Source: Rhyzopertha dominica
Taxonomy: Eukaryota; Arthropoda; Insecta; Coleoptera; Bostrichidae
Direction: 5' to 3'
DNA: 64,000 bases
NCBI GenBank assembly: GCA_025024175.1
Contig: QCXZ01000097.1
Coordinates: 1 to 64,000 of the forward strand
Shown: positions 21,201 to 30,963 of the stretch, one piece after another
How the letters are laid out: the number at the start of each line of letters is the position of its first letter
Numbering within the stretch: position 1 is the first letter of the stretch
The notes under the pieces: generated by a model
The model's input: only the letters and a program-made list of their open reading frames with translations
The model's database searches: none
What the model was told of the DNA's origin: nothing
Program-made: the position numbers and the translations under genes

Positions 21201-21949
21201 TAGAAAAATAATACTGATGTGTTCGGGAGTATTTTTCATAAACGGCGATTTACAAATTATTATAACTTGAGAATTTCCTACCGCACAGTAAATAAGTTAC
21301 AACTTTTAATAGCAGAGATTGGCGAAGCACATAACATTTTTTGCAATAAAGAAAGTTCTTTTTTACAGCTAATACATTTACAAAAACATAACAGAACATT
21401 TATACTATGCATCAATCTAAGATGCTGAATATATACATACAACGGATATAATCAGCTTACTTTTGTATATATAATTATCTGCTATTTAGCTATAACTAGT
21501 ATTTGCCTTGATGAGCTTTAGTAAATACATAATTTTTAATCCTTTTTGTAGCTATTTTTCTTTTATAAGATTGTTATGCTGTGATTTAAAACATTTCCAT
21601 TTTAGTGTTTTTCCCAGTCAGATCGTCTACATTTTTCCGTGATACACCTTTTTACTTAGTAGAAATTTCTGATACGCTGCAACATAATTTGAACCTCATA
21701 CGCAATTATTGTATTTAATATCAGTTTTTGGTTTCAAAATTTGGAGCTAATAAGCTATTGATTAGTTGCAACTAGAAATTTGGGTATATTTTACTATTCT
21801 CGTAATATCGCAATTTACATTTTACAGCCCCCAAAATGATTGCAAGACTTTCTTTTTAGTTACCTGCTTTAAAATGAACTCTTTCAAACCGAAAAAATGG
21901 CAGCGCTGTATGACGCACAAACATCGGTAACATGGTACGTATATGCCGG
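18240..21949. other. Long AT-rich stretch without a gene
   Basis: No protein-like frame on either strand. Two segments are related in inverted orientation: tgtctgtgtctgtgg...gacacgatagctttcgaaa (about 18912-18960) and aaagttatcgcgtccacacacagactgacagactg (about 20038-20075). They may be arms of an old foldback element of about 1.2 kb. A short (aactt)4 run is near 19247-19266. Confidence 0.4.
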
Positions 21950-22154
21950 ACGCCAAAAACTAGGTAATGGTTCGGACGCAGAAAGATAGCACAATGTATT
22001 CCGCCCTGTAAATTGATTAATATTCAATATACATCGCATGTCCTGCCATCTGCCTGTTAGAAATTGAATGACTGATCTAAGACGCTTGCAGTTTTCGTTT
22101 ATACTCGTCGGACGCAGAATCACTAGGTTCATGAAAAGACGCAGAAAGAATAGC

Positions 22155-22160
<6 letters not shown>
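21950..22160. repeat. Cluster of ggacgcagaa motifs (B)
   Basis: ggacgcagaaa occurs near 21975 and ggacgcagaa near 22110; agacgcagaaa is near 22138 and ggacgcca near 21947. As in cluster A, a (TA)n tract follows at once. Confidence 0.5.

Positions 22161-22187
<27 letters not shown>
22161..22187. repeat. (TA)n microsatellite bounding the reverse PLE
   Basis: About 13 ta dinucleotides at the 3' side of the reverse-strand PLE. Confidence 0.95.
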
Positions 22188-22286
22188 GTTATCTTTAAGA
22201 TTTCTGCGAGTATAACATGTGTTATTATTAACATACCTTTCAAGGTTTTCTCGCATAGGGTGTGAAAAGCTCCGTGCAGAGTCTGT

Positions 22287-22330
22287 TCCACGACGTTTCG
22301 ATGAAATATCATTCATCATCTTCTAGTGGT
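22287..22330 (-). ncRNA. Degenerate hammerhead-ribozyme-like motif of the reverse PLE
   Basis: On the reverse strand CCAC pairs with GUGG as helix I, flanking UAGAAGA (in place of CUGANGA). A helix GAUGAA/UUCAUC follows, then GAAACGUC with the cleavage-type GUC. Helix III would be the self-complementary ACGU. PLEs are known to carry hammerhead ribozymes with very short helix III. Two core bases differ from consensus, and one extra U precedes helix II, so it is probably inactive. It lies just after the ORF stop, in the same place as in the plus-strand PLE copies. Confidence 0.4.
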
Positions 22331-22371
22331 AAATTGTAAGGTTTTTGAAATCTTTTTGACAAAGTCAAAAT

Positions 22372-24154
22372 CTATTGCGTGTTGATTTTTTGTGTTGCAG
22401 CTGTCCTTGCTCGACTGCGGGTGACTGGCGCAGTGTATGCCGATGCATTTTGATCTTGACCTGATGTGATGTCTGTATGACGTGAAGATCCTGGAGAAGG
22501 GGCTACAGCATTGTTTGAAGATACACTCGATCCCACAGTCAACTTGTACTCTTCTAATACTGGTTTCCAAGCCGTTGGCAAGCGCAGGCTGTCATCTCTC
22601 CTATTTAGGTTTTCTTGTCTTTTCTCAATTTCTATTGCCTCCCTCGTTATTCTGAATAGGAAATTGTCCACACTAGCTATCTGTTTTGCTTCTTCAAAGT
22701 TTATCTTGTGACCCGTCGTCAGTGTATGCTGGAACAGTGCTGAGGTGGTCTGCTTCTGTTTGACTAGGTTTTTGTGTTCTTGTATTCTTGCTGATATTTT
22801 TCTATTTGTCTGGCCTACATATTGTTTCTGGCAGTCCAAACAAGGGATTTGATAGACTCCTTGGTTTTCAAGCGCAATTTTGTCTTTTGGGATTTTCAAA
22901 AAGGAGCCAATTTTGTTGCCTGCCTTATATGCCGTTCTAATGTTATGTCTCTTCAAAACAGTTTCTATCTTCGTTGAAACTCCTTTTACATAAGGGAAAA
23001 CTACCGTTTTTTGTTGTTCTTCTGTTGTCTGTGTTCTTTTAGCTTGCTGTCTAAATGCTTTTTGAATTGTTTTATTTCGATAACCATTTCCTTGTAAAGC
23101 TGCAGTAATTTTTTGTTTTTCTGTATTAATATTTTTCTTATCTGCCAGTCGTAGTGAACGTGTTACCAAAGTTTGAACAACAGAGAATAGCTGACGAGGA
23201 TGGTGGTGAGAATTTGCATTTAGGTACCGGTTTGTGTGTGTTGCTTTTCTATATACCGTATGTTCGATGTTATTATGGCTTCTCTTTAAAAGAACATCCA
23301 AAAATGGTATTTGACCGCCTTGTTCCGTTTCCATTGTGAATTGGATTTTGTTGTGTATACTATTAATGTGTTGTAGAAATTTTTGAAGCTCATCTTGTCC
23401 ATACTGCCAAATTACAAACGTGTCGTCAACATATCTTAGCCACAAAGCTGGTTTCTTTGGTGCTGTTCGCAGTGCTTCTGTCTCAAAGTGTTCCATGTAT
23501 AAGTTTGCGATGACAGGTGATAATGGTGAACCCATAGGAGCGCCTTGTACTTGTTTATAACGGTCTCCGTCGAAAATGAAATAAGTATTGTTGAGACAAT
23601 GTTTTATTAATTCCATGATATGTTGTGGGGGATGGTATTTTTGTTGAATTATATTTACGGCTTCATCAATTGGTATCTGTGGTAAATAGTGAAATCACAT
23701 CAAAACTCACAAAGAGATCTTCTGTTGAAATTACTTGTTGCTTGAGAATTTCTAGGAAATGAAGGGAGTTTTTGACATATGATCTAGCTTTTTCTACATT
23801 AGGCTGCAGGTATTGAGCAAGGTATCTTGCAAGAGCTTGTGTGGGTGAGTTAATTGAACTTACAATGGGTCTTAAAGGGACATCTTTCTTGTGAATTTTT
23901 GGTAAACCATATAGTTTAGGACAGGCAGATGACTTTTCCCTGGGAATCAATTTATTTTGTATATCCGGGTCGATCGGTGTGGCTTTTATTTTAGCCTTTG
24001 TCACTTTCTCTAAGTAAGTTGTTGGATCGGAATTTATTAATTTGTATGTTGGATCATTCAGAAGTTCATGTAATTTTGCTTTATATTCATTAGTATTCAT
24101 AATTACTGTCGCATTGCCCTTATCTGCTGGTAACACAGTCACATTGTTGTTTCG

Positions 24155-24158
<4 letters not shown>
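22372..24158 (-). pseudogene. Penelope-like element reverse transcriptase with GIY-YIG endonuclease
   Basis: The visible reverse frame starts inside the conserved [14 protein letters not shown] region at about 24158. It continues through IPREKSSACPKLYGLPKIHK and the RT motif A region LFVSFDVISLF. A one-base change near 23685 then shifts the frame. From 23616 a 414-residue frame carries motif B GAPMGSPLSPVIANLY, motif C WLRYVDDTFVIW and IPFLDVLLKR. The C-terminal GIY-YIG endonuclease follows (GVYQIPCLDCQKQYVGQTNR). PLEs copy their RNA at a nicked target with this RT and endonuclease. About 285 N-terminal residues are missing, replaced by a (TA)n tract. Apart from the shift the coding sequence is well kept. 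Confidence 0.93.

Positions 24159-24232
<74 letters not shown>
24159..24232. repeat. (AT)n microsatellite at the truncated 5' end of the PLE
   Basis: About 37 dinucleotides. Open frames of IYIYIY across it are artefacts. Confidence 0.95.
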
Positions 24233-24235
<3 letters not shown>

Positions 24236-24436
24236 GGAGAATAGGAGGGCAGATGCCCTCAGTGCCATCTATGCGGAACTCTGCGAGCTAGGCGGTCTAT
24301 AACTCTGATAGACACCGGCCTAGTGCAGGTTCCTAGCGATGACTCCGGGGAGGCTCCCCGTATAGCATTGACTAAATAAATAATCTGCCCTAGTCGCAGG
24401 GTGAGAGCGAACTGACTAGGGCAGATTATTTATTTA
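24233..24436. other. Multi-hairpin island between two (TA)n tracts
   Basis: About 200 bp, near 50% GC in very AT-rich surroundings, bounded on both sides by (TA)n. It holds four self-complementary elements: gagggc/gccctc with a 4-base loop (24245-24260); gtctat/atagac with a 7-base loop (24295-24313); cgggga/tccccg with a 3-base loop (24346-24360); and a perfect 23-bp stem (24373-24395 with 24414-24436) with an 18-base loop. No protein-like frame. It might be a small structured RNA, a MITE or the end of a rolling-circle element. Confidence 0.6.
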
Positions 24437-24462
24437 ATATATATATATATATATATATATAT
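24437..24462. repeat. (AT)n microsatellite
   Basis: About 13 dinucleotides separating the hairpin island from the gag-protease relic. Confidence 0.93.
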
Positions 24463-25463
24463 TTTTGGTAGAAAATTTTCCATACTATAAAATTCGAAAT
24501 ATTCTTTCTTTGAATCTGGGAATGGTATAATCGTGACTGTTGTCATTTCAGATGTTAGATTTTGGATTTCAATGGGTGCATATCCGGATTTAGCAGTGGN
24601 TAATACTTCCGGAATATATAGATCGCCAATGTATTGTTCTTTTATAATAATGTCTCCATTATGATATTTTACAGGAATTTTATGGTTCTTAATTTCGTAT
24701 GCATTAACACTGAGAGTGTATTGTGTCNTTTGGTCCTCTGTAATAGGAAGGAATTTTAACGATGCTGTTTACTAAGATCTGACGAGCTAAATCAATTGAA
24801 AGATTCATTTTCATCAGTTCTCCTATGCCTAATATTCCATCGAAATATTCATGAAAATCGANAAGTAAAAAGGGAATACAATGATCGGATCTAAATTCTG
24901 CGAAAGCTGGAATATCTGCTTTGTATTTTATCATTTTATTGCCTATGCTGGTTTTTAATTCTTTTCGGTCGTGATATAGACATTCAGGGTAATATTTTTC
25001 TGCAATGGATGGTCTTATTATACANATGTAACATCCGGTGTCTATGAGTAATTTAGNNGGAGGATACGCAATAATGATNTACGGTAGGGAATTTACAGTA
25101 GATGAGGTGTTTATTTCTATTACTTCTGATTGATTACTGAGGCTGTTTGAATAAAATTTTCGTTATCTATTTCTTCAAATGATTGATAAGACATTTCAGA
25201 GCCTTCAGGTTCACAAAAGTCTGTTCGGTAAAATTTTGATTAATTTCTGTATCATATTCGTCGTTAAAATCTTGTTCACTTTCGTTACTTAAATAATGAA
25301 GTTCTTGTGAAGCAAAATTTTGCGGGCCTGATGGTTGAAAACTATTCCTGTATGGTTGATATTGGTTTCTGAGGGACTGTCTTATAGACGGGCCTCTCGA
25401 CGTTATAGACATTGGTTGTGGTGTAAAATCTGACTTTTTACCGGTTGGTTGAAAAACATTCAT
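24463..25463 (-). pseudogene. Errantivirus/Gypsy-type gag end and retropepsin, inverted (unit 1)
   Basis: Reading leftward, the gag end starts MNVFQPTGKKSDFTPQP and is rich in Gln, Asn, Ser and Pro. Next, in the -1 frame as in many Ty3/Gypsy elements, comes a retropepsin: KLLIDTGC (active-site DTG) and, further on, FDGILGIGELMKMNL (the ILG motif). The frame then runs into (TA)n at 24462. A missing t near 25226, compared with the other units, breaks gag here. Several n characters lie in the protease. This unit is the only one that keeps protease beyond the active site. It is head-to-head with the env fragment at 25449, an abnormal arrangement. Confidence 0.78.
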
Positions 25464-26641
25464 TGGCTTTTTCGGTGGACCGAAAACTTTATTGAATTAC
25501 GCTTAGAATATTTGCAGAAAAATACAGAAACATTAAATGACGAAGTTTCATCATTTGTATATGCTCAAAATGTGTTAGATCAAATCATTTTAAATTGTCA
25601 AAATGTAATACATTTTGCTGATAATATTGAAAATGCAATAATGTTCGCAAAAATTAATGTACTTCATAATTCGGTCATTCCTCTCGTTGAACTTAAAAAT
25701 ATGATAGAAAATCTTATCAAAATTTATGGTGAAAACAAAATACCTAAATTTAAAAATGACCTCTCATATTATATCAGATTGCTACTTTACAAATTTCCTT
25801 TCAAAATAATAAAATAATATTTGCAGTACATCTTCCTATCTTAAGTCCTGAAAAATACGATTACTTTCATCTATATCCTGTTCCAAAAAATAATCTCACA
25901 ATAGTCCCTGAATTACCGTACCTTATACTCGATACTGAAAAATATCAATACCAAGAAACGGAATGTCCGGTCATTGAAGACATCTACATGTGTCCCAATC
26001 GAATTGAACCAATAGAAGATGACTGTGTAATCAATTTGATCCGAAAAGCTGTAGATGACCACTGTCAAACCACTTCGGTTCATATGAAGTACACACTAAG
26101 TGAACAAATAAGCAACCAGTATGTTTTGATAGTTCCAGCTTCAGAATCAATAACTATACAAAAAGACTGTTCCAGTAGTGGATACCTTACTATCCATGAA
26201 CCAAGTCTTATAAAATTACCAAAGAATTGCAGCGTACAAATTGGGCATCTCTTATACACCAGTCATGAAGAAATGATCCATGGTGAACCCTTCATATTAC
26301 CCGAAATCACAACGGCCTCGCGAAAACCTAAAAATCAGCTGAATAAACCGCTTCACCTGAAACACACAAATCTGGATGCCATCGCCGCTCTTCAAAATCA
26401 AGCCGAAAGTCTACAGGTCTAAGACTTTCCCCAAACCATTAGCACCATGACTCATGTGTCCCTATCACTAACACTAGGCACACTTATCATCATTGCGTCA
26501 GCAGCTGGCCTCTACTATACATGGCGAAGACGTCACAGACCACAACGTCAGCAGAAATTGTCGACGAAGTCTCCAGCTTCGAAAACCAAACCTTCCGTAT
26601 TGTTTTCCGATTTACGCAGGGAGGAGTTACGTATGACGTGA
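25449..26641 (+). pseudogene. Errantivirus-type envelope (baculovirus F-like) fragment, unit 1
   Basis: A plus-strand env remnant in three pieces. The first (25449-25817) is the helical middle of an F-like fusion protein (NVIHFADNIENAIMFAKINV). After a frameshift near 25800 comes a domain with paired cysteines and LSPEKYDYFHLYPVPKNNLT, open to the stop at 26422. The same frame continues past that stop to a C-terminal transmembrane helix (LTLGTLIIIASAAGLYYTW) and a basic tail ending at 26641. In errantiviruses this protein mediates membrane fusion and is made from a spliced RNA. The N-terminal signal, cleavage site and fusion peptide are missing, cut off at the junction with inverted gag. All four units carry the same frameshift and stop. 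Confidence 0.82.
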
Positions 26642-26906
26642 CAAAGACTTCTTTGTTATTCATATTGCGTCTTTACATTACTCATTACCTGTTTACCGAA
26701 ATACTGTAAGATAGGGCCCAAGGGTGACTAAGAGATTAAGATGTTATTGTAAATCCATTGTTAGGAAATAGTATATATGCCAATTGTAAATAGGATGACT
26801 TCACTTCATTTTAAAACCTGTAACTGTGTGTTAAGCTGTAACCTCGTTCGTTTGTTCAAATAAATGTTTTAAAAAAAAAACAAGTTCCGTTTCGGCAACC
26901 ATAATT
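26625..26906 (+). repeat. Putative errantivirus 3' LTR, unit 1
   Basis: About 282 bp. It is preceded by a polypurine tract (gcagggaggag) and probably starts agttac, as errantivirus LTRs often do. Inside are a TATA-like tagtatatatgcc (26769) and aataaa (26859) followed by ttttaaaaaaaaaa. The right border (…ataatt) is an estimate. No matching 5' LTR is in this unit. The A-run after aataaa also fits a retrotransposed mRNA tail, a possible alternative. Confidence 0.5.
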
Positions 26907-26979
26907 CGCGTCTTTGCACGCATTAGTTGGTCCACTGTACTAGTGGTGTTTAGAATGTGCTCTATCGTGTTGAGTAGTT

Positions 26980-28893
26980 GTGCTTGCCTTTATTCTGTGT
27001 TGCCAAAAATATTTGCTGAAAAGTGCTTATTGTGAGTTGTGTATGGACACATTGATCCAGACAATGGTAGGGTGTGTCAGGTGTGCAAAAAGGTGGACTC
27101 TAAGGATAAAACCGTATCATTTCACCGGTAAGCATTGTTTAGGTTACGTTTATATTTGTGGTCGTAGGCGTCGTTTGATAGATTTCGCGAAATTATTTAC
27201 TTTATAGAGAAATATTGCTATAAAATGTAATGAAGTTGATAGTAAAGGATTGATAAATATGGAAAACGATTACTATTATTGGTAGACGTTTTAAAAATAA
27301 ATATTTGTAGGTTTCCTATTAATTTTGAAATTAGGAGTCATGGTTCAACGCAATGGGTTTCGAAGAAAACCAGAATATTACCAAAGAGAGCCGACATATG
27401 TTGTGAGCACTTTATTGATGAGGATTTCGAACTTAAACCATCTGGTTTAAGGGTTCTGAAAAAAAGGTGCTGTTCCAAAATATCGCTTGACAATGATCAC
27501 CGAAAAACGGTAAGGCAATAAGGATGCTTATGCATTAATGAAATATATAACTACAAAGTTGTTCTTTATGTTCAGTTCAACATATAAAAATTAAATCGTT
27601 AGCTGTTTTTTTGTAAAGTATATTCACATTATATTTTAATAAGGATTATGTAATTTTAATTTCAGATCTTCACGTAATATCAAAAAGAACCTAAGTAGCT
27701 TATACAGTGAAACCGAACCTGGACCTTCCAAACAAAGGTAAATACATATTGACTGACAATTTTTGGTGTTATTGTAATGCAATATTATTCTAGACAACAT
27801 ACTGCTTCAACAGAATTCTCTGTAGAGATTTCACCATCTGTTTCATCTTCAAGTTCTGACGACAGTACAACAGAGGAAGCAAGAAGAAGTAGTCATGTTG
27901 TTGAACCGTAAGTTATTTGTATAAATTTGTAAGAACTGTTAAAAAAATTACTTCCTTTGAAAGTCTGTAACCGGTATGGAGGGAATAAAACCATTAGCAT
28001 CATCATCATCCACTACATTGACAGCTTCTGAAGCTGAGGAACAGCTTCTACTTTTAGTGAAAGATACAGAAGCTAATGTTTCAGAGGTGCAGCCCGAATC
28101 GCAGCAAAAAATGACTCGTACAAAATCATCAACAAAAAGGTAAGTTTTTTAATTTTTAATGCATAAGTGAATTCAAAACATTCGGATATTGGCTTGAGCT
28201 AATTTGATGTATGTGTTATTTAAACTTATTGAATTGTAATATAATGTTCATAACAAAATAGGTCAGATAAGCCAGCGATGGTTCCTGTTATCGTGAACAT
28301 ACACATATGTTATAGTGGTGATGCAACAAACTGAATGATCATTAGTAGTAATTGTCAAAATAGCTACCTTATTTTTTTTCTGCTTATTTCTCTCGATCTT
28401 TCTCTATTTCACCATTTGTAAACATTTTTGCAGATTGAAGTGCTCGCGTAAGTTGCAGGTAACAGTGCAATAAATGATGAATATGTTAAATGAGCCAAAT
28501 GTCAAATAATGTGCCTCAAATCATACTAACTGATCTATATGGCAGGTGCATCATTCATATTAGAAAAAGAGCACCATTGCTTGTTTGACCTGTTTTTTAA
28601 ATAACACCCCTTACTATTGCTGTATTAATTAACAAATGTCTAAAATATTATATTTATAGAAAGAGGCGTAAATGGTATGTTGGAGACATTACGAGTGATG
28701 ATCTAGCCACACCTAGAAAGGCTAGAAAATATTTTTACGTTGCAAAGGAACAGATTCCAACCCAAGGGAAAAAAATAAAAGGTCTACAGCAGCAGTTAGA
28801 CGTTTGAGGAAAAGGATCATCACTATGAAATCTTTAATGTGACTGCTTAAGCAAAAATTCATGTTAACGGAAAATTCAGCAGCAGCTGTTATG
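26980..28893 (+). pseudogene. THAP-domain gene, 5' part, broken (unit 1)
   Basis: Several exons with good splice sites. An exon ending at 27127 codes VCQVCKKVDSKDKTVSFHR. An exon at 27311-27509 codes the rest of the C2CH THAP zinc finger (ICCEHFIDEDFELKPSGLRV). Exons 27666-27737 and 27794-27907 are Ser-rich; more lie to 28139 and at 28660-28893. The last codes KRRKWYVGDITSDDLATPRK and a coiled-coil-like stretch typical of THAP and P-element-like transposases. The core of the THAP finger is altered in this unit (unit 2 keeps a better version), and the last exon has a stop and a frame change. The ATG is unclear and no transposase catalytic domain is present. Confidence 0.72.
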
Positions 28894-28997
28894 GTTAGTT
28901 TCTATATCATTCTTCAGTCATTTTTTTAACAATAATGAAGGAAGATTTAACCTTTTAAATTACTTTAAGTATTGTTCGTTCTCTTTGTATGTCAGAT

Positions 28998-29447
28998 TTA
29001 TTATACAAATGTAACATCCGGTGTCTATGAGTAATTTAGCAGGAGGATACGCAATAATGATATACGGTAGGGAATTTACAGTAGATGAGGTGTTTATTTC
29101 TATTACTTCTGATTGATTACTGAGGCTGTTTGAATAAAATTTTCGTTATCTATTTCTTCAAATGATTGATAAGACATTTCAGAGCCTTCAGGTTCACAAA
29201 AGTCTTGTTCGGTAAAATTTTGATTAATTTCTGTATCATATTCGTCGTTAAAATCTTGTTCACTTTCGTTACTTAAATAATGAAGTTCTTGTGAAGCAAA
29301 ATTTTGCGGGCCTGATGGTTGAAAACTATTCCTGTATGGTTGATATTGGTTTCTGAGGGACTGTCTTATAGACGGGCCTCTCGACGTTATAGACATTGGT
29401 TGTGGTGTAAAATCTGACTTTTTACCGGTTGGTTGAAAAACATTCAT
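28998..29447 (-). pseudogene. Inverted gag end with protease active site, unit 2
   Basis: The gag frame is open for 114 codons (29447 to 29103). The -1 frame then reads to KLLIDTGCYICII, where the unit junction cuts the protease right after its active site. No frameshift in gag here, unlike unit 1. Confidence 0.75.
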
Positions 29448-30625
29448 TGGCTTTTTCGGTGGACCGAAAACTTTATTGAATTACGCTTAGAATATTTGCA
29501 GAAAAATACAGAAACATTAAATGACGAAGTTTCATCATTTGTATATGCTCAAAATGTGTTAGATCAAATCATTTTAAATTGTCAAAATGTAATACATTTT
29601 GCTGATAATATTGAAAATGCAATAATGTTCGCAAAAATTAATGTACTTCATAATTCGGTCATTCCTCTCGTTGAACTTAAAAATATGATAGAAAATCTTA
29701 TCAAAATTTATGGTGAAAACAAAATACCTAAATTTAAAAATGACCTCTCATATTATATCAGATTGCTACTTTACAAGTTTCCTTTCAAAATAATAAAATA
29801 ATATTTGCAGTACATCTTCCTATCTTAAGTCCTGAAAAATACGATTACTTTCATCTATATCCTGTTCCAAAAAATAATCTCACAATAGTCCCTGAATTAC
29901 CGTACCTTATACTCGACACTGAAAAATATCAATACCAAGAAACGGAATGTCCGGTCATTGAAGACATCTACATGTGTCCCAATCGAATTGAACCAATAGA
30001 AGATGACTGTGTAATCAATTTGATCCGAAAAGCTGTAGATGACCACTGTCAAACCACTTCGGTTCATATGAAGTACACACTAAGTGAACAAATAAGCAAC
30101 CAGTATGTTTTGATAGTTCCAGCTTCAGAATCAATAACTATACAAAAAGACTGTTCCAGTAGTGGATACCTTACTATCCATGAACCAAGTCTTATAAAAT
30201 TACCAAAGAATTGCAGCGTACAAATTGGGCATCTCTTATACACCAGTCATGAAGAAATGATCCATGGTGAACCCTTCATATTACCCGAAATCACAACGGC
30301 CTCGCGAAAACCTAAAAATCAGCTGAATAAACCGCTTCACCTGAAACACACAAATCTGGATGCCATCGCCGCTCTTCAAAATCAAGCCGAAAGTCTACAG
30401 GTCTAAGACTTTCCCCAAACCATTAGCACCATGACTCATGTGTCCCTATCACTAACACTAGGCACACTTATCATCATTGCGTCAGCAGCTGGCCTCTACT
30501 ATACATGGCGAAGACGTCACAGACCACAACGTCAGCAGAAATTGTCGACGAAGTCTCCAGCTTCGAAAACCAAACCTTCCGTATTGTTTTCCGATTTACG
30601 CAGGGAGGAGTTACGTATGACGTGA
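29433..30625 (+). pseudogene. Errantivirus-type env fragment, unit 2
   Basis: Same three pieces as unit 1 with the same frameshift (near 29785), the same in-frame stop (30404-30406) and the same C-terminal membrane helix (from 30431). It cannot yield a full protein as written. Confidence 0.8.
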
Positions 30626-30890
30626 CAAAGACTTCTTTGTTATTCATATTGCGTCTTTACATTACTCATTACCTGTTTACCGAAATACTGTAAGATAGGG
30701 CCCAAGGGTGACTAAGAGATTAAGATGTTATTGTAAATCCATTGTTAGGAAATAGTATATATGCCAATTGTAAATAGGATGACTTCACTTCATTTTAAAA
30801 CCTGTAACTGTGTGTTAAGCTGTAACCTCGTTCGTTTGTTCAAATAAATGTTTTAAAAAAAAAACAAGTTCCGTTTCGGCAACCATAATT
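30609..30890 (+). repeat. Putative errantivirus LTR, unit 2
   Basis: Copy of the unit 1 LTR at an offset of 3,984 bp, with TATA-like and aataaa signals unchanged. Confidence 0.5.
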
Positions 30891-30963
30891 CGCGTCTTTG
30901 CACGCATTAGTTGGTCCACTGTACTAGTGGTGTTTAGAATGTGCTCTATCGTGTTGAGTAGTT

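Larger units (their letters stand above)
25015..28997. repeat. Chimeric tandem unit 1 (3,983 bp)
   Basis: First of four units in direct tandem. Each holds the inverted gag-protease fragment, the plus-strand env fragment, the LTR and the 5' part of a THAP gene. Unit 1 is joined on its left to additional protease sequence (24463-25014) that the other units lack. Units differ by rare single-base changes and short indels. Confidence 0.95.

Noticed and set aside
22068..24302. Frames containing long IYIYIY runs
   Set aside because: They are translations of (TA)n microsatellites.
24346..24420. Helitron 3' end (hairpin followed by CTRR)
   Set aside because: A hairpin and ctag-like words are present but not in the required order and spacing, and no Rep/Helicase gene is in the window.
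26521..26709. 62-codon frame overlapping the env tail and LTR, repeated in each unit
   Set aside because: Another phase of the env tail and LTR; no coding character of its own.
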